A stretch of DNA of 64,000 bases from Bog-756 sp963696495 (GCA_963696495.1 CAVOKJ010000005.1:236243-300242); one strand, 5' to 3'; counted from the stretch's first letter, positions 33,214-41,783 are shown. Made by a program: numbers and translations. The notes: a model not told the origin generated them from the letters alone.

Positions 33214-34089
33214 ATGCGAATCGGGCGTGTCGCCGCGATGGTCCTGCTCGTGGTGGCCGGCCCGCTGCTCGTCGGGCTGTCGGCCGACCCGACGGCATCC
33301 GCAGCGCCGGCGCCGGCCCTGACCAACTGGTACCGGCTTCCGCCCACCCATGGGGCCGTCGGTCGCACCAGATCCACGTGGTCGGCGTCGAACTGGTCCG
33401 GATATGCGGAGACGGGGCACTTCACGTCGATCGCCGGCAGCTGGACGGTCCCGAGGGTGAAGCCCGGCGTGGCCAACGCCCGCTCCGAGTGGTTCTCGGC
33501 CACCTGGGTCGGTATCGACGGGTTCAACGACACCGACCTGATCCAGACGGGCACCGAGCAGGACGACACCGGCGGATCCGCCTCGTACAGCGCCTGGTGG
33601 GAGATCCTGCCCCGGGCCGAGACGACGATCCCCGATCCGGTGTCCCCCGGGGACACCATGGCGGCCTCCATCACCCAGACCCCCGTCATCGTGGTGAAGC
33701 GCAAGAGGATCAAGGTCATCAGCGACGAGTGGAGCATCAGGCTCGTCGACGTCACCCAGGGCTGGAACTTCTCGACCACGCAGGTGTACAAGGGCCCAGG
33801 CGACTCCGCCGAGCTCATCGTCGAGGCACCGCTCGTGGGTCGCTCGCTGTCCACGCTCGCCGACTACAGCTTTCCTTCCGGCTCGTCCCAAGCCGGCGAC
33901 TTCCGGGCCGCCACTGTGTCGACGACACTCGGTGGGACTCCCGACGGGGCGGGGCTCGACTACCAGAACGATGCCGGCACGCTGATCCAGGGCGGTCTCC
34001 CGATTTCGACGCCCGGTGCCCCGGACGTCCCGGCGACGGCGTTCAACTCCTCCTACGGGGCGACGGAGCCGGCAGCTCCGACCGGCTGA
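33214..34089 (+). CDS. Secreted G1-family glutamic endopeptidase (eqolisin)
   Basis: 291 residues. Signal peptide (MRIGRVAAMVLLVVAGPLLVG ... ASA), then the eqolisin domain: SASNWSGYA, WTVPRV, SATWVGIDGF, and the catalytic pair Gln111 (DLIQTGTEQ) and Glu194 (SAELIVEAP). Known G1 peptidases work at acidic pH, which hints at habitat. GGGAGGGGGG lies 6 nt before the ATG at 33214; an ATG two codons earlier would sit on the SD. Confidence 0.92.
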   Translation: MRIGRVAAMVLLVVAGPLLVGLSADPTASAAPAPALTNWYRLPPTHGAVGRTRSTWSASNWSGYAETGHFTSIAGSWTVPRVKPGVANARSEWFSATWVGIDGFNDTDLIQTGTEQDDTGGSASYSAWWEILPRAETTIPDPVSPGDTMAASITQTPVIVVKRKRIKVISDEWSIRLVDVTQGWNFSTTQVYKGPGDSAELIVEAPLVGRSLSTLADYSFPSGSSQAGDFRAATVSTTLGGTPDGAGLDYQNDAGTLIQGGLPISTPGAPDVPATAFNSSYGATEPAAPTG

Positions 34090-34527
34090 CGCCGAGGGGC
34101 CGGGTCTGCCGGTACCGCCATCCGAGCGTCGTGTTCCGACGGAGCCGGCCGGCCGTGCCCACCGGGCAATCAGACGTTCATCGACGGTTCAGCTTGGTGT
34201 AACCCTGGGGAAACGTAGGCAGGATTAGATGGGAGACGGTCCGGGGCACCCTTCCCTACGTGCACCTGTCGGCGGACTCCGAGGTCGAAGCGTCTCGTGC
34301 CGGGCTGATCCCACTTCCCGGCACGAGCACGCTCCCTCGGCGCGTTCTCCCAGCCAGAAGGGGCCCTCCGTCAGCCATCCCTGACGATATCGGGCACCGA
34401 CGGTGGCCCGACCGGGCGGAGGTCGGGTTTCCGTGCTAGAAGTTCCAGGTCGATCCGCCGGGTCGGGGCGAGCAACACCCGAGCCACCGGCGTCCGCGTC
34501 CGAGCGGAGAGCGAACCAGGGGGACGG
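34090..34527. other. Intergenic region, 438 bp, with hairpin
   Basis: No gene seen. A perfect hairpin CCCGACC (34407-34413), loop of 7 nt, GGTCGGG (34421-34427) is followed by TTT; it could be a terminator of readthrough or an attenuator. Just downstream GCTAGAAGT may be a -10 for the phosphoesterase gene, giving a leader of about 80 nt. Confidence 0.35.
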
Positions 34528-35982
34528 ATGAAGGCAGACCGCAAGTACCTCGTGCTGTCGGTGGCGGCGCTGGCCGTGGTGTCGCTGTTGGGTGTCATAC
34601 CTTCGACGGCGGGGGCGGCCAAGGCCCTCTCGGCCCCGGTCTTCACCAGCAAGGTGACGCTCAAGGCCAAGACGCTGAGCACCTTCACCTTCACGGTGAA
34701 GGCGAAGGGGAACCCGGCACCGGCCATCAGCCTGGTCAGCGGCCTCCCTACCGGCGTGACGTTCACACCCAACGCCCCGGTCGGCACCACCGGCACGGCG
34801 ACGCTGACCGGCTCGGTGCCCGGCGGCACCTACCCGCCGATCGTCCTCCAGGCCACGAACAGCCAGGGATCGGTCACCCAGAACCTGACCATCGCCGTCA
34901 AGGGCCTGCCGGGCATCCGTCACGTCTTCGTGATCATGCTGGAGAACGAGGGGTACGACCAGACGTTCGGCGACCCTTCCAGCGATCCCTATCTGGCGTC
35001 GACGCTCCCGAGTGAGGGCGCCCTGCTCGAGAACTACTACGGCGTCGGCCACTTCTCCAACGACAACTACGTCGGCTTCGTCTCGGGCCAGCTGCCCAAC
35101 TCGTCCAACCAGGCCGACTGCGCCGGCGGCTTCGACGACTTCCCGGCCGGGGATGGCCTCGGTGCCGACGGGCTCCAGCAGGGCGCCGGATGCGTCTATC
35201 CGGCGGACGTGCCCACCATCGCCGACCAGCTGACGGCCAGGGGGGACACCTGGAAGGCCTACGAGGAGGACATGGGCAACGACCCCACCCGCGAGTCGGC
35301 GACCTGCGGGCATCCGGCCGTCGGTTCCCCGGACAACACCTTGGGGGCCGAGGCCGGCGACGGCTACGCGACTCGCCACGACCCGTTCGTCTACTTCCAC
35401 TCGATCATCGACAACACCAGCGAGTGCAACCAGGACGTCGTGCCGCTCGGGACGACCACCGGTGCGCTTCCGGCCGGCACGCCCGCCGGCGTCACCGGCC
35501 TGGCCACCGATCTCCAGTCCGTCTCGACCACCCCGAACTACAGCTTCATCACGCCGAACCTCTGCGACGACGGTCATGACTACCCCTGCGTCAACCAGCC
35601 CAGCGGCGCATCGGCGCTGGCCGACATCGACACGTTCCTCCAGACGTGGGTGCCCCTGATCACCGGGTCGCCGGCGTTCCAACAGGACGGCCTGCTCGAG
35701 ATCACCTTCGACGAGGCCGACGTGGACCCGATCGATGCGACCTCCTGCTGTGGAGAGCCCGAGAACCCGGCGGCGATCGGTGGTGCGAACGGGATCGACG
35801 GCCCCGGTGGTGGCCGGATCGGCTCGGTGCTGATCTCGCCGTTCATCACCCCGGGCTCCAAGGTCAAGACGTCGCTGAACCACTACTCGTCGCTGGCCTC
35901 CATCGAGGACCTGTTCGACCTGTCCCATCTCGGCGCCGCCCAGTCGGTGACCACGACCTTCGACAAGGTGTACGCCAAGTAG
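34528..35982 (+). CDS. Secreted phosphoesterase (PF04185, phospholipase C/acid phosphatase type)
   Basis: 484 residues. Signal peptide (KYLVLSVAALAVVSLLGV ... AGA), an Ig/putative-Ig domain (KLKTLSTFTFTV-like region to about 130), then the phosphoesterase domain: HVFVIMLENEGYDQTFG with the metal/nucleophile region, GHFSNDNYVGFVSGQLPN, NYSFITPNLCDDGHDYPC and LEITFDEADVD. The Glu-Asn pair and FDEAD acidic ligands fit the family. Substrate may be phospholipid or phosphate monoester. ATG with GGGGGA SD. Confidence 0.88.
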   Translation: MKADRKYLVLSVAALAVVSLLGVIPSTAGAAKALSAPVFTSKVTLKAKTLSTFTFTVKAKGNPAPAISLVSGLPTGVTFTPNAPVGTTGTATLTGSVPGGTYPPIVLQATNSQGSVTQNLTIAVKGLPGIRHVFVIMLENEGYDQTFGDPSSDPYLASTLPSEGALLENYYGVGHFSNDNYVGFVSGQLPNSSNQADCAGGFDDFPAGDGLGADGLQQGAGCVYPADVPTIADQLTARGDTWKAYEEDMGNDPTRESATCGHPAVGSPDNTLGAEAGDGYATRHDPFVYFHSIIDNTSECNQDVVPLGTTTGALPAGTPAGVTGLATDLQSVSTTPNYSFITPNLCDDGHDYPCVNQPSGASALADIDTFLQTWVPLITGSPAFQQDGLLEITFDEADVDPIDATSCCGEPENPAAIGGANGIDGPGGGRIGSVLISPFITPGSKVKTSLNHYSSLASIEDLFDLSHLGAAQSVTTTFDKVYAK

Positions 35983-36075
35983 GGGGGCCGGGGGCCGCTG
36001 GCCCGGCCGCTGACGTCACTCGGGCCGGTCCGGCGCCGACCGGCACCGTCCCCACACGCCTCGCCCCCCGATGCG

Positions 36076-36081
36076 TAGTCT
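36076..36081 (+). promoter_or_regulatory. Leaderless -10 element (TAGTCT)
   Basis: TAGTCT, 7 nt, then the GTG at 36089, in frame with the following protein and 6 codons inside the longest frame. Confidence 0.55.
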
Positions 36082-36088
36082 CGTCGCT

Positions 36089-37042
36089 GTGCCTGCATCC
36101 ACTCCCGAACGCCCCCATGCCGTGCAGCCCGGCGACGAACGACGGCACCCGCCCGGGGACGAGGAGCTCTGGAACGAGTCCTACTACCTCGACTTCGTGA
36201 GCGGGGGAGGCGATCTGGCCGGGTACGTGCGGATCGGCCTCTATCCGAATCTGGGCGTCACCTGGTGGACGACCATGGTGGTCGGGGAGGGTCGGCCGCT
36301 GGTGGCATCGGTCGCCTATGACCTCCCGCTCCCGGGGGGGACGGGGCTGGAGGTCACGGCGTCCGGCACGGCGGTGGGGGCCACGGTGGTCCGTCCGCTG
36401 GAGGTGATGACCGTGCGGGGCGCCGCTCCGGCCGTCACGCTCGCCGGCGCCGCATCGGTCTACGAGGGCGCGGCCGGCGAGCCGACCGCGCTCGAACTGG
36501 ATCTGTCGTGGACCACCGACGGCGTCCCGTTCCACTACGACCTCACCACCCGCTACGAGATTCCCTGCCTGGTCGCCGGCCAGATCGTCGTGGGGGGTGA
36601 GCGGGCGGTGGTGGGCGGCCACGGCCAGCGGGACCACTCCTGGGGGGTGCGGGACTGGTGGGCGTTCGGCTGGTGCTGGGCTGCCGGGCGCCTCGACGAC
36701 GGCACACGGTTCCACGTGGCCGACATCCGGATCCCGGGGGGTCCCGTGGCCTTCGGGTACGTCCAGCGCCCGGGAGGCCGTGTCGATCCGGTGGCGGGGC
36801 TGACGGTCGCCGAGGAGCTGGGCGAAGGGGGCATGCCGGAGCGGGCGACCGTCGGGATCCAGCCGGGCCCGCTCGACCTCGAGGTCCTCCCCATCGCCTT
36901 CGGCCCACTGGTGCTCACCGCACCCGACGGTCGGACCAGCCGGTTCCCCCGCGCCGCCGCCCGGTTCATCGCCGCCGACGGCCGGTCGGGCACCGGTTGG
37001 ATCGAGTGGAACCAGCCGGGACAGCCCCCGGTCGGACGGTAG
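36089..37042 (+). CDS. DUF7064-like (hydratase-like beta) protein
   Basis: 317 residues, no signal peptide. The motif GGHGQRDHSWGVRDWWAFGWCWAAG is recognisable from actinobacterial proteins related to carotenoid 1,2-hydratase (CrtC/DUF7064 type), a lipocalin-like beta fold. Function unknown; lipid or polyketide-related roles are proposed for homologues. Start set by the leaderless promoter at 36076. Followed after 9 nt by a thioesterase gene with its own promoter. Confidence 0.7.
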   Translation: MPASTPERPHAVQPGDERRHPPGDEELWNESYYLDFVSGGGDLAGYVRIGLYPNLGVTWWTTMVVGEGRPLVASVAYDLPLPGGTGLEVTASGTAVGATVVRPLEVMTVRGAAPAVTLAGAASVYEGAAGEPTALELDLSWTTDGVPFHYDLTTRYEIPCLVAGQIVVGGERAVVGGHGQRDHSWGVRDWWAFGWCWAAGRLDDGTRFHVADIRIPGGPVAFGYVQRPGGRVDPVAGLTVAEELGEGGMPERATVGIQPGPLDLEVLPIAFGPLVLTAPDGRTSRFPRAAARFIAADGRSGTGWIEWNQPGQPPVGR

Positions 37043-37045
37043 CGT
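37040..37045 (+). promoter_or_regulatory. Leaderless -10 element (TAGCGT)
   Basis: TAGCGT begins within the stop codon of the previous gene; 6 nt later is the GTG at 37052. Confidence 0.6.
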
Positions 37046-37051
37046 CTCTGC

Positions 37052-37495
37052 GTGCGCCTCTCGCTCACCCCCTCGACCGACGCGGCCGACTATCCCTTCG
37101 TACACCGGATCCGCACTCGCTTCTCCGAGACCGACGCCATGGGGATCGTCCACCACAGCGCCTACGTGCCCTATCTCGAGGAGTCCCGGGCGGCACTGCT
37201 CCGCCACGCCGGGCGTCCTTACGACCAGGTGCGCCAGGAGGGTGTCGACTTCTCGGTGCTGGAGCTCTACGTGCGCTACCGACAACCGCTCCGCTTCGAC
37301 GAGCTCGTGGATGTGAACGTCGTCGTGGGGGCGGTGACGCGCACCACGTTCCAGGTCGGCTACCTCCTGCAGGTCGACGGCGACACCCGCTCGACGGCGG
37401 TCACGGTGCACGGTGCCGTCGACCCCGGCGGCCGGCCCACCCGCATGCCCGCCTGGTTGGCCGACGTGGCCCGCGGGCAGACGCCGCCGGGCTGA
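37052..37495 (+). CDS. Hot-dog acyl-CoA thioesterase (YbgC/FadM type)
   Basis: 147 residues. The hot-dog signature TRFSETDAMGIVHHSAYVPYLEESRAALLRHAG includes the catalytic Asp and the GIVHH turn of 4-hydroxybenzoyl-CoA-type thioesterases. It hydrolyses an acyl-CoA, substrate unknown. Leaderless GTG start. Confidence 0.9.
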   Translation: MRLSLTPSTDAADYPFVHRIRTRFSETDAMGIVHHSAYVPYLEESRAALLRHAGRPYDQVRQEGVDFSVLELYVRYRQPLRFDELVDVNVVVGAVTRTTFQVGYLLQVDGDTRSTAVTVHGAVDPGGRPTRMPAWLADVARGQTPPG

Positions 37496-37582
37496 GGGGG
37501 TCCGCAGTGCTCCTGGCCGACGCCGGGCGCCGGCCCGCGGCCGGCGAGGCGCTGGGACCGGTTGCCCGGTGACGCCGCCACC

Positions 37583-38854
37583 ATGAACGGCGCCGCGCCC
37601 GAGCCCGAACCCGGGCGCCCGGCCATGGACGCGTTCCGGCGGTTCTTCCGGTCCGACATCGCCGGGAGCTGGGTCCTCGTCGTCGCGGTGGGCGTCGCGC
37701 TCCTGTGGGCCAACAGCCCGGTCGGCCCGTCCACCTACCAGCAGGTGTGGCTCCATCCGACGACGTGGGGCGGCTCCGCCTTCTCCGGGTTCACCACCGT
37801 CCAGGCGTGGGTCAACGGTGGCCTCATGGCCGTGTTCTTCTTCGTGGTGGGCCTGGAGATCGGGCGCGAGCGCCGGACCGGCGAGCTCGGTGACCCGAGG
37901 ACGGCGGCGGTCCCCGTGGCCGGCGCGCTCGGGGGCATGGCCGGCGCCGGACTCGTCTACGCACTGTGGAACCACGGTGGTCCCGGCTCGGCGGGATGGG
38001 GCATCCCCATGGCGACCGACATCGCCTTCGCCCTCGGGGCGCTGGCCCTGCTGGGCAGGAAGGTCCCCGCCGGGCTGCGTCTCGTCCTGCTGACGCTGGC
38101 CGTGGCCGACGACATCGGCTCGGTGCTGGTGCTGGCCGTCTTCTACTCCAGCCGGACCCGTACGCCGGCGCTCCTCGGTGCCGTCGTCGTGACCGCGGTG
38201 CTGGTCGGGCTCCGCCGGTGGAAGCGGCTGCCCGCCTGGCCCGTCCTGGTCGGCGGGCTCGTGCTCTGGGTTCTGCTCGCCGCTGGGGGAGTGGAGCCTG
38301 CGCTGGCCGGCGTGGTGGTCGGCGTGCTGGTCCCTCATCAGGTGGCCGGGTCGGCGGGGGATCCGGCCGAGCTCCTCGAACGGCGGGTGGCGCCGATCTC
38401 CGCGTTCGTGGTCCTCCCGCTGTTCGCGCTGGCCAACGCCGGGATCGTGCTGCACACCGGCATGCTCGACCCGTCGGGGGCCGGGACGGTCTTCGCTGGG
38501 ATCGTGGCCGCCCGGGTGCTGGGGAAGCTCCTCGGGATCACCGTCGCCTGCTTCGTGGTGGTCCGGCTCGGGTTCGGCCGGCTGCCCGAAGGGGTGCTGT
38601 GGAGTCATGTGGCCGGGGGGGCCGCCGTGGCCGGCATCGGGTTCACGGTCCCCCTCCTCGTGGCCGAGCGCGCCTTCGCCACCAACGCGCCGCTGGTGGC
38701 CGCCTCGGAGCTCGGGCTCCTCCTCGGGTCGTTGCTGGCGTTCGCCGTCGGTGCGGTGTTGCTGGTGGCCGTCGGGCGTCGACTGGACCGACCGACGACG
38801 GGGGGAGACGCCACCGGGGAGGGGGGTGCCGAGGGACCGTTCATCCCGTGGTGA
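37583..38854 (+). CDS. nhaA: NhaA Na+/H+ antiporter
   Basis: 423 residues, about 11-12 membrane helices. The ion-binding Asp pair lies in LTLAVADDIGSVLVLAVFYS, and GWGIPMATDIAFALG and PISAFVVLPLFALANAGI are conserved NhaA segments. It exchanges Na+ for H+ across the inner membrane. ATG 37583 used; no SD visible, so TTG 37562 or ATG 37625 are possible. The stop codon lies within a 20-bp duplication. Confidence 0.93.
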   Translation: MNGAAPEPEPGRPAMDAFRRFFRSDIAGSWVLVVAVGVALLWANSPVGPSTYQQVWLHPTTWGGSAFSGFTTVQAWVNGGLMAVFFFVVGLEIGRERRTGELGDPRTAAVPVAGALGGMAGAGLVYALWNHGGPGSAGWGIPMATDIAFALGALALLGRKVPAGLRLVLLTLAVADDIGSVLVLAVFYSSRTRTPALLGAVVVTAVLVGLRRWKRLPAWPVLVGGLVLWVLLAAGGVEPALAGVVVGVLVPHQVAGSAGDPAELLERRVAPISAFVVLPLFALANAGIVLHTGMLDPSGAGTVFAGIVAARVLGKLLGITVACFVVVRLGFGRLPEGVLWSHVAGGAAVAGIGFTVPLLVAERAFATNAPLVAASELGLLLGSLLAFAVGAVLLVAVGRRLDRPTTGGDATGEGGAEGPFIPW

Positions 38855-38883
38855 CCACCCTGGTCATCCCATGGTGACCACCC
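38841..38883. repeat. 20-bp direct duplication across the nhaA stop
   Basis: TCATCCCGTGGTGACCACCC (38841-38860) recurs at 38864-38883 with one change (G to A). The first copy contains the nhaA stop codon, so the second copy repeats the last codons after it. Each copy contains TGGTGACCA, an imperfect palindrome. Confidence 0.8.
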
Positions 38884-38897
38884 GGGCCCGCTCGCCG

Positions 38898-38903
38898 TAT
38901 GCT
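38898..38903 (+). promoter_or_regulatory. -10 element of the peroxiredoxin gene (TATGCT)
   Basis: TATGCT about 110 nt before the start codon; implies a 5' leader of roughly 100 nt that contains the C-rich tandem repeat. Confidence 0.4.
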
Positions 38904-38948
38904 GCGGGACGACGCCCGCGCCCGGTGTCTGCGGGCGGAGGGCAGCCC

Positions 38949-39000
38949 CCACCCCGACCACGCATCCCCACCCCAACCACGCATCCCACCCGAACCACAA
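38949..39000 (+). repeat. C-rich 19-bp tandem repeat in a 5' leader
   Basis: CCACCCCGACCACGCATCC (38949-38967) is followed directly by a copy with one change (38968-38986) and a third partial copy to 39000, ending at the SD of the peroxiredoxin gene. Confidence 0.75.
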
Positions 39001-39011
39001 GGAGAGCGACC

Positions 39012-39494
39012 ATGGCCATAGCTGTCGGCGACAGGATCCCCGACGTCCGGGTGATGACGACCGGACCCGACGGTCCCGTCCACGTCCAGACCGGCGAGGT
39101 GCTCGGGTCCGGCAAGGTGGTGCTGTTCGCCGTCCCCGGTGCCTTCACCCCCACCTGCTCGGACTACCACCTCCCGAGCTATGTGATCCGCCACGACGAG
39201 CTGGTGGCGAAGGGCGTGGACAAGATCGTCGGGATCTCGGTCAACGACCCCTTCGTGATGGCGGCCTGGGGCGAGGACCAGCACGTCGGTGACCTGGTGC
39301 TGTTGCTGGCCGACGGGAACGGCGAGTTCGCCGAGGCCGTGGGGCTCGAGATGGATGGCAGCGGCTTCGGCCTCGGGACGAGGTCCCAGCGCTACGCCAT
39401 GGTGATCGAGGACGGTGTCGTCACCACGCTGCACGTGGAGCCGGGGGCCGGACTCACCGTGAGCGCGGCCGACTCGATCCTGGAGACGCTCTAA
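39012..39494 (+). CDS. Peroxiredoxin, Prx5/AhpE-like thiol peroxidase
   Basis: 160 residues. The peroxidatic Cys is in FAVPGAFTPTCSDYHLPSYV, and the catalytic Arg in TRSQRYAMVIEDG; this is the type II (Prx5) peroxiredoxin pattern. No second conserved Cys is apparent, so it may be a 1-Cys enzyme. It reduces peroxides in the cytosol. AAGGAG lies 7 nt before the ATG at 39012; a long in-frame extension upstream crosses the nhaA end and is rejected. Confidence 0.92.
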   Translation: MAIAVGDRIPDVRVMTTGPDGPVHVQTGEVLGSGKVVLFAVPGAFTPTCSDYHLPSYVIRHDELVAKGVDKIVGISVNDPFVMAAWGEDQHVGDLVLLLADGNGEFAEAVGLEMDGSGFGLGTRSQRYAMVIEDGVVTTLHVEPGAGLTVSAADSILETL

Positions 39495-39540
39495 GGCGCC
39501 GTTGCCACGACGGGGCGGCGGCGCCACTACCGTCATGGGC

Positions 39541-40233
39541 GTGGAACTGAACGACGGGCTGCGGACCACCGGTGCCGTCCGGGAATTCCTGGACACGGAG
39601 GTCCCCGACGAGACGATCGTGTCGGTGCTCGACACTGCCCGCTTCGCCCCCAACGGCGGCAACCGTCAGGCGTGGCGGGTCATCGTGGTCAAGGATCCGA
39701 CCACCCGGCGGTCGCTCCGGGACCTCTACCTCCCGGGCTGGTACGACTACCTGGCCCAGTCGGCGGCCGGCCTCACGCCCTGGGCGGTCGTCACCGACCG
39801 GGCCCGCGAGCGCACGGCGATCGACGGGGCGCCTGACATCGCCCGGGCGGCGGCCGAGGGCCCGGGTGGCTTCGCCGAACACCTGGACCAGGCTCCGGTC
39901 CTGTTGGTCCTGCTGGCCGACCTCGCCCGTCTGGCCACCGTCGATCGTGACGCCGGTCACTACACCATGGTCGGCGGGGCATCGATCTACCCCTTCGCCT
40001 GGAGCATCCTGTTGGCAGCACGGGCCGAGGGTCTCGGCGGCGTCATGACGACCATGCTGGTGCGCCAGGAGCGGGCGGTGCGTGCCCTGCTCGACGTGCC
40101 GGACACCGTGGCGTTGGCCGGCCTGCTGGCCCTCGGGCACCCGGTCCGGCGGCCGACCAGGCTGCGGCGTGAGCCGGTCGGGTCCTTCGCCACCATCGAC
40201 CGCTTCGACGGTCCGAAGCTCGGGTCCCCATGA
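39541..40233 (+). CDS. Nitroreductase family FMN oxidoreductase
   Basis: 230 residues. GLRTTGAVREFLDTEVPDETIVSVLDTARFAPNGGNRQAWRVIVV holds the FMN phosphate-binding Arg pattern of the nitroreductase fold; GGASIYPFAWSILLAARAEGLGG is the second conserved helix. It reduces nitro or quinone-like substrates; partner unknown. Leaderless GTG with TACCGT 7 nt upstream; ATG 39535 is an alternative. Followed by a mini-ORF and an F420-type oxidoreductase gene. Confidence 0.87.
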   Translation: MELNDGLRTTGAVREFLDTEVPDETIVSVLDTARFAPNGGNRQAWRVIVVKDPTTRRSLRDLYLPGWYDYLAQSAAGLTPWAVVTDRARERTAIDGAPDIARAAAEGPGGFAEHLDQAPVLLVLLADLARLATVDRDAGHYTMVGGASIYPFAWSILLAARAEGLGGVMTTMLVRQERAVRALLDVPDTVALAGLLALGHPVRRPTRLRREPVGSFATIDRFDGPKLGSP

Positions 40234-40277
40234 CCGCCGGCGCCCCGGACGGTGGCGGGACCGTGGCCCGACGGTGA
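40230..40277 (+). CDS. 15-codon coupling mini-ORF
   Basis: ATG overlaps the nitroreductase stop (ATGA) and its own TGA overlaps the GTG of the next gene (GTGA), so ribosomes can step from one gene to the other across 40 nt that lack an SD. The peptide (MTAGAPDGGGTVARR) has no recognisable function. Confidence 0.4.
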   Translation: MTAGAPDGGGTVARR

Positions 40278-41164
40278 AGGTGCGCATCGGTGTGGGCATG
40301 GGTATTGGGGCGCCCGGCGGCCACGCCGGGTTCGGACGGCTGATCGACGACCTCGACGAGCTGGGCTTCGACTCGGTCTGGCTCCCCGAGGTGCTGACCT
40401 CGCCGGCGGTCGACCCCCTGGTCGGCCTGGCCTATGCCGCCGCCCACAACCCCCGGCTCAAGCTGGGCACCACCATGCTCCTCCCCGGCCGCAACCCGGT
40501 CCGGCTGGCCAAGGAGCTGTCCACGCTCGATGTCCTGTCCGACGGACGGCTCCTGTGCACGTTCGTCCCGGGCCTGCCCCGCCACCCCGAGTCGGCGGCG
40601 ATGGGCGTGGCCGGCCCGACCAAGGGGGCCTTGATGGACGAGATGCTGCCGCTCGTGCGGAAGCTGTGGGAGGGGGGTCCCGTCACCCACCACGGGGCGG
40701 CGGCCGACTTCGAGGACGTGGTCGTCTCGCCCCGGCCGGTGCAGGAGCCGCTGGAGTTCTGGACCGGCGGGATGGTCCCGGCCGCCCTCCGACGGTGTGG
40801 TCGGTTCGCCGACGGCTGGTTGCCCTCGTCGTGCACGCCCGAAGAGGTGGTGTCGGCCCGCGAGGTGATCGACGACGCGGCCGCGCAGTCCGGCCGGACC
40901 ATCAGCCGCGAGCACTTCGGGGTCTCGCTGGCCTACGCGGACCGTCCGCTCGATCCGAAGACGGTCCGGGCCCTGGCCGCCGCCCGCCGGGGGGTCGACC
41001 CGGCGTCGGTGGTGCCGGTGGGCCTGGCCGCGCTGCGGGACATGCTGGAGCGGTTCATCGGGGTGGGCTTCACCAAATTCGTGGTCAGGCCGCTGCAGCC
41101 GCCCGACTCGTGGCGGCATGAGCTCGAGGCCCTGGCCCATGGTGTCCTCGACCTCCAGACGTGA
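40274..41164 (+). CDS. LLM-class (F420-dependent type) oxidoreductase
   Basis: 296 residues, TIM-barrel of the luciferase-like monooxygenase family. GVGMGIGAPGGHAGFGRLIDDLDELGFDSVWLPEV at the N-terminus, KLGTTMLLPGRNPVRLAKELSTLDVLSDGRL, and GGMVPAALRRCGRFADGWLPS are typical. Actinobacterial members mostly use F420, some FMN; which one cannot be told here. Its stop overlaps the GTG of the next gene. Confidence 0.88.
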   Translation: MKVRIGVGMGIGAPGGHAGFGRLIDDLDELGFDSVWLPEVLTSPAVDPLVGLAYAAAHNPRLKLGTTMLLPGRNPVRLAKELSTLDVLSDGRLLCTFVPGLPRHPESAAMGVAGPTKGALMDEMLPLVRKLWEGGPVTHHGAAADFEDVVVSPRPVQEPLEFWTGGMVPAALRRCGRFADGWLPSSCTPEEVVSAREVIDDAAAQSGRTISREHFGVSLAYADRPLDPKTVRALAAARRGVDPASVVPVGLAALRDMLERFIGVGFTKFVVRPLQPPDSWRHELEALAHGVLDLQT

Positions 41165-41646
41165 CGAGGGCCCGACCACACGAGTTCGAGTTCGTGGCGT
41201 CCGACGACCCCGAGCTCCTCGGGCAGACGGCGGAGGTCCAGTCCCACGGCACCGGGTGGATCAATATCGAGCCCGTCATCGACGAGGAGTACGAGCCGGC
41301 ACCCCCGGGACCGTTCGCCTTCCTCGGCGGGTCGACCCACAAGGTCCCCACCGCCACCTGGATGCCCGGCAAGCGCCAACCGGGCGGGGCCGTCAAGGCG
41401 ACCACCATCGGGTTGCAACACGCGGCGGGACCGCACCTCGCCCGAACGTTGCGCGACCTCGGGCTGCCCCTGCCCGAGGGGTGGCGGATCACCCAGGACC
41501 ATCCGAGGCGGGGGCTGGTGGCACTGGTGCCGGCCGACGCCGACAACCGGGCGGTGATGAGCTGGTTGCTCGAGGCCTGTGCGGCGGCGTGCACGGTGCC
41601 CACGACCGGGCGGTGGAGGGCATCGGTGCACGCGGGCCTCGCCTAA
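41161..41646 (+). CDS. Conserved hypothetical protein
   Basis: 161 residues, soluble, no family I can name with confidence. N-terminal acidic part (HEFEFVASDDPELLG ... WINIEPVIDEEYEP), a middle segment LGGSTHKVPTATWMPGKRQP and a C-terminal helical end. The GTG overlaps the stop of the LLM oxidoreductase, so it is cotranslated with it. Role unknown. Confidence 0.65.
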   Translation: MTRARPHEFEFVASDDPELLGQTAEVQSHGTGWINIEPVIDEEYEPAPPGPFAFLGGSTHKVPTATWMPGKRQPGGAVKATTIGLQHAAGPHLARTLRDLGLPLPEGWRITQDHPRRGLVALVPADADNRAVMSWLLEACAAACTVPTTGRWRASVHAGLA

Positions 41647-41649
41647 GAT
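41644..41649 (+). promoter_or_regulatory. Possible -10 element for mscL (TAAGAT)
   Basis: TAAGAT overlaps the stop of the previous gene. A start near 41656 would give mscL a leader of about 128 nt; no riboswitch class recognised in it. Confidence 0.35.
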
Positions 41650-41783
41650 CACCTCGGCGAGCCAGTCGTCAGGTCGTTCCCGTTCGGTCGAGAGCGCAGT
41701 GGCAGTGAACAGGGTCGTGGCACTGACGGGCTGTGGATCGATGCAGGGCAATGGTGACGGGGCGGCAGGACGAGGAGAGACCG

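Noticed and set aside
34400..34527. Riboswitch in front of the phosphoesterase gene
   Set aside because: One 7-bp hairpin only; I could not match any known riboswitch core.
35864..38608. Minus-strand open frame of 914 codons antisense to the thioesterase and nhaA
   Set aside because: Antisense shadow of high-GC genes: composition is His/Arg/Pro/Gly-rich, no domain, and it runs through three well-supported plus-strand genes.
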